Shown in pieces: positions 6,884 through 12,776 of a stretch of DNA of 16,661 nucleotides. Below the pieces are notes generated by a model. The model saw nothing but the letters and a program-made list of their open reading frames with translations, was not told the origin of the DNA and made no database searches. The DNA is from Candidatus Bathyarchaeum sp. (GTDB taxonomy: Archaea; Thermoproteota; Bathyarchaeia; Bathyarchaeales; Bathyarchaeaceae), in the NCBI GenBank assembly GCA_003096235.1, contig PIXT01000080.1:1-16661 (forward strand), given 5' to 3'. The translations under genes and the position numbers were made by a program. Positions within the stretch are counted from its first letter, which is position 1. Each line of letters starts with the position of its first letter.

Positions 6884-7029
6884 TGGCGGGCGGGACGGGA
6901 TTCGAACCCGTGACCCCGAGCTCTCTCCCATTTTCCCTGTTAGGAGGCTTACACCGGCATGCTCTGCCGTTCGTGCCCTATCCTGGCTAGGCTTCGGTAG
7001 AAAGCCAACATAACTTTCTATACCCGCCC
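6884..7029 (-). tRNA. tRNA-Arg(CCT) with three introns
   Basis: Acceptor GGGCGGG (7023-7029) pairs with CCCGCCC (6888-6894); discriminator G 6887; CCA encoded at 6884-6886. D-arm GCCT/GGGC lies at 6975-6992; the T-arm ACGGG-TTCGAAT-CCCGT at 6895-6911. The anticodon loop CTCCTAA gives anticodon CCT (6942-6944). The standard cloverleaf forms only after removing three segments. (a) ~28 nt, about 6993-7020, between positions 9 and 10, with a 7-bp hairpin TAGAAAG/CTTTCTA. (b) 22 nt, 6949-6970, at 29/30, with hairpin CGGCA/TGCCG; flanking 3-nt bulges GAA and AAG are separated by a 4-bp helix. (c) 18 nt, 6923-6940, at the canonical 37/38, with 4-bp helix CTCC/GGAG and bulges TAA and AGA. Spliced length is 78 nt with CCA and all stems pair. 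A TATA-like CAATATGC at ~7055-7062 is upstream. Confidence 0.92.
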
Positions 7030-7241
7030 AGATTTTTCCCGCCAAAATATGTCTTGCATATTGACTGTTATAACCATAACGCCAAAAGAAAACTGCCGCA
7101 GACAAATAATCAAGTTGTATTTACGTCTCTTAAATCCAACCAGACATGCTCAACATTGTGGCGTTAGTTGCTGGTAGCGTTTATCTTTGTCTGTTGGTCA
7201 AGTAACATTTATGTCGTAGGTGCGTGGTGAATATTGAGGTG
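7030..7241. promoter_or_regulatory. Divergent promoter region of the two tRNA genes
   Basis: No ORF supported. TATA-like elements suit both tRNA genes: CAATATGC on the minus strand (~7055-7062) for tRNA-Arg, and CATTTATG on the plus strand (~7206-7213) for tRNA-Leu, each about 25-35 nt from the tRNA 5' end. Nothing else recognised. Confidence 0.4.
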
Positions 7242-7363
7242 GCGGGGGTACCCGAGCCAGGTCTAAATAGCGGGTCAAAAATATAGATCCCCTAGGAAAA
7301 GGGGGAGGACTTAAGATCCTCTGGCGCAGGCCTCCACGGGTTCGAATCCCGTCCCCCGCACCA
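7242..7363 (+). tRNA. tRNA-Leu(TAA) with an intron in the D-loop
   Basis: Type II tRNA. Acceptor GCGGGGG (7242-7248) pairs with CCCCCGC (7353-7359); discriminator A; CCA at 7361-7363. Anticodon stem GAGGA/TCCTC with loop CTTAAGA gives anticodon TAA (7312-7314). The long variable arm TGGCGCAGGCCTCC (7322-7335) is typical of leucine tRNAs; the T-arm is ACGGG-TTCGAAT-CCCGT (7336-7352). The D-arm is split: CCCGAGCCAGGTC lies at 7251-7263, but its partner GGGG is at 7301-7304. Between them, TAGCGGGTC (7268-7276) pairs with GATCCCCTA (7286-7294), one mismatch, around an A-rich loop. Flanking AAA bulges and a TCT/GGA helix fit a relaxed bulge-helix-bulge. The likely intron is ~33 nt, about 7267-7299, leaving an 89-nt product with CCA. 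The exact junction is uncertain within the A runs. Confidence 0.9.
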
Positions 7364-7578
7364 GCAAATCTTCTAGAGTTTAATCAAGTAACTCAGCAGT
7401 TATGTTACTATCCGACTCGGAAAAAAAGAATTCTAATAAAATAAAAGTTGATGCTGTGGGCGTCGTTATGTTTGGTTAATTTGCTGAGAGTTTGTCTTGA
7501 GCACTCCTCTTTTTGTCAGAGAAAATAGGCCACAGGTTTTAGTCCCATACTTACTTTTGGGGCTTTGCTGTTTTTGGT
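7364..7578. other. AT-rich intergenic stretch, nothing recognised
   Basis: Between tRNA-Leu and the small basic protein gene. No ORF with a ribosome-binding site and no clear promoter was found. A loose C/D-box-like pattern (TTGATGC at ~7448, CTGA at ~7482) was considered but is too weak to annotate. Confidence 0.3.
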
Positions 7579-7707
7579 CTATTTTTTCTTGTGTTTTGAC
7601 GGGAGCTCGACTTTCTTTCGTTCTTTTTTCTTCATCTTTTTTGCTCGTAGTGCTTGTCTGTGTTGTTCTAATCCTGCAGTTTTTGCTTTCTTGCTATTTT
7701 TAGTCAA
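7579..7707 (-). CDS. small lysine-rich protein, 42 aa
   Basis: A short gene read from TTG at 7707 to TAG at 7579-7581. GGAGG at 7715-7719 is spaced 7 nt, and a strong TATA-like TTTTTAAA at 7753-7760 predicts a start near 7731. Promoter, leader and ribosome-binding site therefore all fit. The product begins TKNSKKAKTAGLEQHRQALR and continues AKKMKKKERKKVELPSKHKKK; about 40% Lys/Arg, with an amphipathic helical centre. I do not recognise a family. Size and charge suggest RNA or ribosome association or DNA binding. The opposite-strand frame over this region looks like a membrane protein only because Lys codons read as Phe/Leu on the complement. Confidence 0.62.
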   Translation of the reverse strand: MTKNSKKAKTAGLEQHRQALRAKKMKKKERKKVELPSKHKKK

Positions 7708-7863
7708 GTTATAGCCTCCACTTTTAAGTCAAAGCCCACACTGTGTTTCTTCTTTAAAAAGGTTTATCCACAACTTGTATAGTCGTATCTAAAAATGGTT
7801 AAATAAAAAAAATCAGCCATTTTTTTAATCAACTTCGAATAATTCAACCGTAATGTTATTTAG

Positions 7864-7901
7864 TCTAATATTAGATAAAGTCTAGTTGGAGACTATGTCT
7901 A
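7864..7901. promoter_or_regulatory. Operator-like palindrome before the winged-helix gene
   Basis: TCTAATATTAGA (7864-7875) is a perfect 12-bp palindrome. GTCTA recurs at 7863-7867, 7880-7884 and 7897-7901, the last two at a 17-bp interval. The sites lie 4-42 bp before the ATG of a winged-helix protein and could be its own operator. Confidence 0.4.
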
Positions 7902-7904
7902 AAT

Positions 7905-8267
7905 ATGAGATCAGCTAATTTGACAAAATATGATATTGCCCTGTTTATTGATGAGCATGGGAAAACACGATGGTCTATGCTTGTTAAGGCGTTTGTTGAA
8001 AGTGGACCAGAAAAGCACATCTCCAGACAAAGACTATCTGAATATCTAAAAGAATTAGTTGATGAAGGGCTTGTCACAAAGACAGTTGACCCAATCTCCT
8101 TGATGCTTAAACAAGTATGGCGAGTTTATCCCGTGTATACTGTACCAAAAAGCAGAAAAAAAAGACTTGAAGAAATTCGAACCAAAAAAAATATTCTAGA
8201 ATTCATTGATTCTGCAAATCCAGAAGAAATAAAAAAGTTACAACAACACATAAAGGATAAAGTCTAA
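7905..8267 (+). CDS. winged-helix transcriptional regulator, 120 aa
   Basis: Residues ~6-85 form a winged helix: TKYDIALFIDEHGKTRWSML, then HISRQRLSEYLKELVDEGLV as the recognition helix, and a wing-like VDPISLMLKQVWRVYPVYTV. A basic linker (PKSRKKRLEEIRTKK) and a C-terminal helical segment follow, possibly for dimerisation. It resembles PadR/MarR-type archaeal regulators only in fold; the subfamily is not identified. GGAG lies 14 nt before the ATG at 7905, a rather long spacing. An out-of-frame ATG at 7894 ends after seven codons. Target unknown; the palindrome just upstream suggests autoregulation. Confidence 0.72.
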   Translation: MRSANLTKYDIALFIDEHGKTRWSMLVKAFVESGPEKHISRQRLSEYLKELVDEGLVTKTVDPISLMLKQVWRVYPVYTVPKSRKKRLEEIRTKKNILEFIDSANPEEIKKLQQHIKDKV

Positions 8268-8328
8268 CCCAAAAGCAATTTGTTGATAGCAAATGTGGTT
8301 AGAAGCAAAACATGGCATCAAAGAAACT

Positions 8329-8343
8329 TGACAGAAACTGTCA
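8329..8343. repeat. Inverted repeat TGACAG-AAA-CTGTCA
   Basis: Perfect 6-bp arms with a 3-nt spacer, about 80 bp upstream of the secreted-protein gene. It could be an operator for the upstream winged-helix regulator, but its half-sites do not resemble the GTCTA elements before that gene. Confidence 0.35.
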
Positions 8344-8422
8344 TATTAGCAGACTAATAGAGGTTCATTGTTGAAAACAGCCTTTTTCCTGAAAAACCAA
8401 GAACCATAAAAGAGGAAAAAAC

Positions 8423-9607
8423 ATGAACAAACTATTCGTTATACTCCTCGTGTGCCTTCTGTTGGTAGCAAGCACCGCATTCTTTGTGTCTTTGGGTAAC
8501 GAAAACGTAGAAGAAACGGTGGACTGTTATGTCGGTATCTCATTTTGTGGAAACACAACCGCAGAAGCAAAGTTGCTTATTGATAGGGTTAAAGATTACA
8601 CGAACCTGTTTGTTTTGCAGTCTGGACCCGTAAGCGAGAATGAAACGGCAACAACTGAAATCTGCGACTATGCCGTTGACGCTGGGCTTGATTTGATAGT
8701 GTATTTTGGTGATCTTGATCCAAAGAATCTCGTTAAAAAAGAGCAGGAACTTGGAAAAGATTTGTTTTGGAGAGTATCTTGGGTAAGCGCTGCTAAACAA
8801 AAGTGGGGCGACAGCTTCCTTGGAGTGTACTATTATGATGAGCCAGGTGGGAATTGGCTCGATTATGCCAGTTGGAGTGATTATGTTGAGCCAATATACA
8901 ACTTTACCTACAGTGATGTGGCAAAATTTTACATAGAATTTACGCATTTTGATGAAGGGTACCAGCAGCTAGGAAACAGCTCGATTACAGTTTTCACTTC
9001 AGATTATATGCTCTACTGGTTTGACTACTTGATGGGCTACGATGTTATGTTTGCTCAGTTAGGCTGGAATCACACAATAGCACAGGACATTGCTTTGGTA
9101 CGGGGTGCAGCAGATTTGCAGAATAAAAGTTGGGGGACAATACTTACATGGAAATACTTTGAGTCGCCTTATCTGGACACTGCAGAGAACATTTACGACC
9201 AAATGGTAACATCTTATGACGCTGGTGCAGACTACATTATTATCTTCAATTATCCTACATACCCCGAAGGAAACCCGTATGGAGTCATGACCGACGAGCA
9301 TTTTGGTGCATTAGAAAGTTTCTGGAATGATGTTGTAACAAACCCTGAAGTTGTTCATGGTTCAGTGAAAGCCGAGGCGGTGTTGGTGCTGCCACAAGAT
9401 TATGGTTGGGGAATGCGATACCCCGAAGATACGATTTGGGCATTTTGGGATGCAGACGAAAAATCACCGCAAATCTGGACAATCTTGCAGCATCTTCTGA
9501 ACCAATACGGTACACGTTTGGACATAGTCTACGACGACCCAGCGTTTCCAGTCACAGGCAAATATCCACAAATCTACCTTTGGAACCAAACAACATCAAA
9601 TCCGTAG
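8423..9607 (+). CDS. secreted glycoside-hydrolase-like protein of unknown substrate
   Basis: 394 aa with an N-terminal hydrophobic signal or anchor (residues ~3-24, LFVILLVCLLLVASTAFFVS). The rest is rich in aromatic and acidic residues and alternates strand-like segments ending in acidic or aromatic residues (DCYVGISFC, NLFVLQSGP, DLIVYFGDLD, FLGVYYYDEPGG, ITVFTSDYMLYW, GTILTWKYFESPY, YIIIFNYPTYPEG). This is the look of a TIM-barrel hydrolase. DEPGG and the FES region are candidate catalytic sites. Several N-x-S/T sequons (for example NTT, NFT, NSS, NHT) suit archaeal N-glycosylation outside the cell. GAGG lies ~8 nt before the ATG. I infer cell-surface carbohydrate processing; no glycosidase family can be assigned from sequence alone. 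No stop or frameshift inside. Confidence 0.7.
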   Translation: MNKLFVILLVCLLLVASTAFFVSLGNENVEETVDCYVGISFCGNTTAEAKLLIDRVKDYTNLFVLQSGPVSENETATTEICDYAVDAGLDLIVYFGDLDPKNLVKKEQELGKDLFWRVSWVSAAKQKWGDSFLGVYYYDEPGGNWLDYASWSDYVEPIYNFTYSDVAKFYIEFTHFDEGYQQLGNSSITVFTSDYMLYWFDYLMGYDVMFAQLGWNHTIAQDIALVRGAADLQNKSWGTILTWKYFESPYLDTAENIYDQMVTSYDAGADYIIIFNYPTYPEGNPYGVMTDEHFGALESFWNDVVTNPEVVHGSVKAEAVLVLPQDYGWGMRYPEDTIWAFWDADEKSPQIWTILQHLLNQYGTRLDIVYDDPAFPVTGKYPQIYLWNQTTSNP

Positions 9608-9682
9608 AAAAGCCGAAAATATGCCCGAAAAACGTTTGTGCCCTGTATGAATTTACACAAATCATTCTAGTTTTGGTTAACC

Positions 9683-9690
9683 TTTATATG
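9683..9690 (+). promoter_or_regulatory. TATA box of the DUF116 gene
   Basis: TTTATATG fits the archaeal TATA consensus and predicts transcription starting near 9712. That is downstream of the TTG at 9698, which supports choosing ATG 9764 as the start of the next gene. Confidence 0.55.
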
Positions 9691-9763
9691 CTCCCTATTG
9701 ACCTCTCACAAGTTAACCAACAAGGTTCTACGCAAACTTACGGAAGGGGAGACATCGAAACAC

Positions 9764-10327
9764 ATGAATGAAAGCGACCACAGCTCCATCATGCGTGTTG
9801 TAAAAAAACTTGCCAAAACAAAGCTCAGCAGCCTCGCGATTCACAAGCTAGAGCAAATCGCAAACATGGTTGGCGTAGAAGAACAAGAACTGTTTCAGCT
9901 ATATGTTCAAGCAAAGAACCGTTCCATGATAGACAGTTTTGCAGCTACAGCCTACAACGAGAGAGTCGTATTGCTGCCTCAATGTCTCCGAGCTAAAGAT
10001 TGCCCCGCAGAAATAGGCAAATACGGGTACGAATGCCAACAATGTGGAAGATGCAGCGTCGCAAAAATCATGAAACTAACCAAAGATTTAGGATATAAAG
10101 GCACATTTATTTTGCCCGGAGGCAGCTTGGCACAAAAGATTCTGCTTGAACTAAAACCAAAGGCATCTTTGGGTGTTGCATGCGCCAAAGAACTTATCCT
10201 CGGAAGCTACCTCTGCGAAAAAGTGGGAATAATCGGTCAAGGCGTAGAACTGCTTAAAGACGGATGCATCAATACCGTCGTAGACTTGAATATACTAAAA
10301 GAAGCACTGAATGTTAATGTGCTTTAG
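9764..10327 (+). CDS. DUF116 family cysteine-rich protein
   Basis: 187 aa. The pattern LPQC-x5-C (Cys74, Cys80), C-x2-C-x2-C (Cys91, 94, 97: YECQQCGRC), then FILPGGSLAQKIL and GVACAKEL (Cys140) is characteristic of DUF116, a family found mainly in archaea and some anaerobic bacteria. The five clustered cysteines could bind an Fe-S cluster or zinc. The N-terminal ~65 residues are helical and basic. Start chosen at ATG 9764 with GGGGAG upstream; the frame also opens at TTG 9698, before the predicted transcription start. It converges with the DUF2110 gene with only 2 bp between stops. Function not established for the family. Confidence 0.85.
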   Translation: MNESDHSSIMRVVKKLAKTKLSSLAIHKLEQIANMVGVEEQELFQLYVQAKNRSMIDSFAATAYNERVVLLPQCLRAKDCPAEIGKYGYECQQCGRCSVAKIMKLTKDLGYKGTFILPGGSLAQKILLELKPKASLGVACAKELILGSYLCEKVGIIGQGVELLKDGCINTVVDLNILKEALNVNVL

Positions 10328-10329
10328 TT

Positions 10330-11112
10330 TTAGTAATCAAAAGTTTGGCTGCCAACAGCTTCAAGAATTTTTTTTGGCGAAAAAGGAACAAGAACCCCTG
10401 ATTTAAGGTAACGTCCAAGCTTCGGAATCAGCCCCACCGCATCTGTTCCCAGTTTGCAGAGGACAACCTGTTCAAGAGTTCCTAAGGATTCTGTTTTGAT
10501 TATGTCCCGAGAGTGCCTTGAAAGCTTCACAGCACGTTCAACATCAGACATAAGAGAACCCAGAATAATCAGTCGGTCAAAACGGGAATGAACCCAACTT
10601 TTGAATATGGAAAGCTGAGCCTCAGAAAGAGCAGCTTCAACAGTTTTGCAATTTTCTCCTGCTTTTTCGAGAATCTTGACTTGAAGAGGCACATTATCAT
10701 ACAAACAAAAAAGCTCAACTAATCTCTGAAGCGAAAGCTCCTTGCCGTCAGCCAACTGAGCACCTAACTGATTCTTTGAAACAACAGCATCACAGGTTTG
10801 CGAAAAAACAGCTCCAACATCTACACGAACATTATCTTTGCTTTTGTTGGAAAAAATGACTTTGCCTTGCATCACAGAAAACTTTTCTAGACCATCCAAA
10901 GAAACGGGAGCCAATCCGACCTCACGGTCAAGCAGACTCAAGGCTACTGTTTGGTCATCTCCTGATACGTCTAGTTGTATCCATCCGCGGTCTGTTGTGC
11001 CAACGAAACGCATCTGAACCTTAAGACCCCTGACTAAACCTGAATACCGCTCTTCAAAGGTTGCAGGGATGATTGAGCCGTAAAGCTTCTCAAGAACTGT
11101 GACTGTCGGCAT
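10330..11112 (-). CDS. DUF2110 family protein
   Basis: 260 aa, about the family length. It starts PTVTVLEKLYGSIIP, with GWIQLDVSGDDQTVALSLLDREVG, the central RVDVGAVF strand and LSLQRLVELFCLYDNVPLQVKI as recognisable stretches of this archaeal family of unknown function. No catalytic motif is evident. The ATG at 11112 lies inside the end of the HD gene (23-nt overlap), so translation is probably coupled. It is the last gene of the TFE-HD-DUF2110 unit. That neighbourhood recurs in archaea and hints at a role near transcription or RNA metabolism; this is inference from context only. Confidence 0.83.
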   Translation of the reverse strand: MPTVTVLEKLYGSIIPATFEERYSGLVRGLKVQMRFVGTTDRGWIQLDVSGDDQTVALSLLDREVGLAPVSLDGLEKFSVMQGKVIFSNKSKDNVRVDVGAVFSQTCDAVVSKNQLGAQLADGKELSLQRLVELFCLYDNVPLQVKILEKAGENCKTVEAALSEAQLSIFKSWVHSRFDRLIILGSLMSDVERAVKLSRHSRDIIKTESLGTLEQVVLCKLGTDAVGLIPKLGRYLKSGVLVPFSPKKILEAVGSQTFDY

Positions 11113-11644
11113 TCAAATCGCCTATCAACACAGAAAGCTCTTCGTGGAGCCTTATAACCCGATCTATAGCAGGATGGTCAGCTCCAAGTTTACTAGAAAA
11201 CTGCTCTATTGTCCGCTCTATTGGCACAACACTAGAGCCTTCAATTAGCTTGTCGGCGTATGCCACAAGTTTTTCCTCTAAAGTCGCTGGAAAATAGTCT
11301 TTTACGGGCAAGCCAAGCTTTTGTGCTTCCTTAGCACTTATTCCTCCGCCAATGTGGCACTCGATTATGGATACAATGGCTTCTGGAAGATTCAAAGATT
11401 TGGCGATTTCCACGCCAACAACAGCATGATCTACATTATGTGTTTTTGAGCGCCCGATATCATGAAGCAGAGCCCCAACCTCAACAAGGTCAACATCAAC
11501 AGTTAATCCCCTGCTTTCACAGACTCTAGCAAACTTCACAGCCAGAGCACAAACCGCTTCACAGTGAGCAATAACCCTTTTTGAACACCCACATTCAGAA
11601 AGAAGCTTCAATGCCACCTGCGACGATGGCAGGTTCTTATTCAC
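11090..11644 (-). CDS. HD-domain (HDIG) phosphohydrolase-like protein
   Basis: 184 aa with the metal-binding pattern of the HD superfamily: His27 (AHCEAV), His61-Asp62 (LLHDIGRSKTH), His73, His97 (ECHIGGG) and the later Asp in AYADKL. This matches the archaeal HDIG proteins of ~170-190 aa found next to TFE. The substrate is unknown; nucleotides, cyclic nucleotides or RNA ends are typical for the superfamily. The GTG start (11644) overlaps the TFE stop by 8 nt (GTGAATAA), and its own end overlaps DUF2110, so the three genes form a tightly coupled operon. Confidence 0.86.
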   Translation of the reverse strand: MNKNLPSSQVALKLLSECGCSKRVIAHCEAVCALAVKFARVCESRGLTVDVDLVEVGALLHDIGRSKTHNVDHAVVGVEIAKSLNLPEAIVSIIECHIGGGISAKEAQKLGLPVKDYFPATLEEKLVAYADKLIEGSSVVPIERTIEQFSSKLGADHPAIDRVIRLHEELSVLIGDLNADSHSS

Positions 11645-12149
11645 CTAATTCCTTCCTCAGAGCCTCAATCCGCTCAACCAAGGAAGCCTTTAGTTCAGTA
11701 TTATCTGAGTGCATCAAAAGTTTGTTGCATGTGGGGCATCGAAAAACAAGTTCCATAGCATCCTCAAAAGGAATCCGTTTACATCCTTCTGTGAAACAGG
11801 CGTAAAAGTCATGGGCTTGCTCATAAGTGAGCCGAGTTTCCAGCTTTTCTAGAACACGGCGCTTCTGGTTCAAAATGAAGCCTGCAAGCTGATCAAGCTG
11901 AAGCCTCCAGTGGAAGATAAACCAGCCAGTGGTTTTGTCACGGGATCGTCTTAAGCCCACTAGAGAGTGATCGTAGAGTTTGTAGAGAATTTTTCGAACA
12001 GTGTTGAGCCTTATTTCGGTTTGGGCGGCAATTTCATCATCTGTAGTTTCTCCAATTCCTTTGAGGACACTAACAATCTGAACGGCTTCTTCGCCACCAA
12101 AAGCTTCGGCAACCTTTTGCAAAGTTTTATCGTCTACGAAAGTTAACAT
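11637..12149 (-). CDS. tfe: transcription initiation factor TFE (TFIIE-alpha homologue)
   Basis: 170 aa. An N-terminal winged helix (residues ~5-85: QKVAEAFGGEEAVQIVSVLK, TDDEIAAQTEIRLNTVRKIL, LYDHSLVGLRRSRDKTTGWF, IFHWRL), a coiled-coil-like linker (LAGFILNQKRRVLEKLETRL) and a C-terminal zinc ribbon (C-x4-C then CPTC). This is the domain order of archaeal TFE, which helps open the promoter with TBP, TFB and RNA polymerase. The first half of the ribbon has four residues between the cysteines (CFTEGC), longer than the usual two or three. ATG 12149 is chosen because GGAG lies 10 nt upstream and TATA ATTTAAGC (12193-12200) predicts a start near 12170. The first ATG of the open frame (12182) would be upstream of that. 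Confidence 0.9.
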   Translation of the reverse strand: MLTFVDDKTLQKVAEAFGGEEAVQIVSVLKGIGETTDDEIAAQTEIRLNTVRKILYKLYDHSLVGLRRSRDKTTGWFIFHWRLQLDQLAGFILNQKRRVLEKLETRLTYEQAHDFYACFTEGCKRIPFEDAMELVFRCPTCNKLLMHSDNTELKASLVERIEALRKELGE

Positions 12150-12192
12150 TGAATCGTTACTCCACGCTCTTCCCATATACAAGGGAAACAGA

Positions 12193-12200
12193 GCTTAAAT
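12193..12200 (-). promoter_or_regulatory. TATA box of the TFE-HD-DUF2110 operon
   Basis: ATTTAAGC on the minus strand in the 74-bp gap after trm56, about 45 nt before the TFE ATG. It suggests TFE-HD-DUF2110 is transcribed on its own as well as possibly by read-through from aMBF1-hflX-trm56. Confidence 0.5.
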
Positions 12201-12223
12201 CTCTTACCAAATTTGTTCACAGG

Positions 12224-12766
12224 CTAAACATCAACGACCCTTTTGCCTCGAACCTGAGGAACAATTTTCTTCTTCGCATTGCAAACAAAATCATCTGAAA
12301 GCGTCTGACCCTCAAAAAAACGGTCAAGAAAAACAGCCAAACTAGAGCACTCTGAATGAGGTTGATTACCCACAGCAACATTGAAATCTGAAATTGCTTC
12401 TGAAAAAAACCCAGCCGGCACTTTTTGGCTGCCTACAATAACCAGCACATCTTTTTTCGTCATCCTGATTCTTTGCATTACGTCGCTTGTTTGGATGTTT
12501 TCTCCATATGCAGTAAGATGAACAGTGACCCCATTTTTTGCTTTCCACTCTTTAACCACACGTTTCCATGGTCGCCCCATCTCAAACTGGAAATCTCCTC
12601 CCCAGCAGTCAGTGACCTTCTCAATGGTCTCTTTCACTTTGGAATCTGTTATATCTGCCATAACAAAGCCAGAAGCACCTAATGCTCGTGAAGTCAAAGC
12701 AACATGAGATGTAAGCCTTTGGTCTCTGTGCCTATGCCCCCACCTCAGAACAACAACTTTCGGCAA
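12224..12766 (-). CDS. trm56: tRNA (cytidine(56)-2'-O)-methyltransferase
   Basis: 180 aa, SPOUT-class methyltransferase of the archaea-specific Trm56 family, which 2'-O-methylates C56 in the T-loop of tRNAs using S-adenosylmethionine. It begins PKVVVLRWGHRHRDQRLTSH, the signature start of the family, followed by ALTSRALGASGFVMAD, WKAKNGVTVHLTAYGE, and the knot region KKDVLVIVGSQKVP and NVAVGNQPHSE. The start is inferred as TTG 12766, 10 nt past the hflX stop with an AGGG upstream, giving the family length. The longer open frame reaches into hflX without similarity. Both tRNAs in the window have C at the T-loop position that is its target (TTCGAAT). Confidence 0.92.
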   Translation of the reverse strand: MPKVVVLRWGHRHRDQRLTSHVALTSRALGASGFVMADITDSKVKETIEKVTDCWGGDFQFEMGRPWKRVVKEWKAKNGVTVHLTAYGENIQTSDVMQRIRMTKKDVLVIVGSQKVPAGFFSEAISDFNVAVGNQPHSECSSLAVFLDRFFEGQTLSDDFVCNAKKKIVPQVRGKRVVDV

Positions 12767-12776
12767 CCTTGACCCT

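Noticed and set aside
6857..7105. 82-aa minus-strand frame
   Set aside because: It covers the whole tRNA-Arg gene including introns; no protein similarity.
6892..7355. 21-bp inverted repeat (6892-6912 versus 7335-7355) as possible att or transposon ends
   Set aside because: Both copies are the T-arm plus the first acceptor bases of the two tRNA genes; similarity is explained by tRNA structure.
7447..7485. C/D-box small RNA candidate
   Set aside because: Only a poor C-like box (TTGATGC) and a CTGA; no internal D'/C' pair and no terminal stem.
7497..7703. 68-aa plus-strand frame resembling a membrane protein
   Set aside because: It is antisense to the small lysine-rich gene, has a TTG start without a ribosome-binding site, and its hydrophobicity simply reflects Lys/Arg codons read on the complement.
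9406..9771. 121-aa plus-strand frame overlapping the secreted-protein gene end and the DUF116 start
   Set aside because: Out-of-frame shadow: most of it lies inside better-supported genes and it has no recognisable domain.
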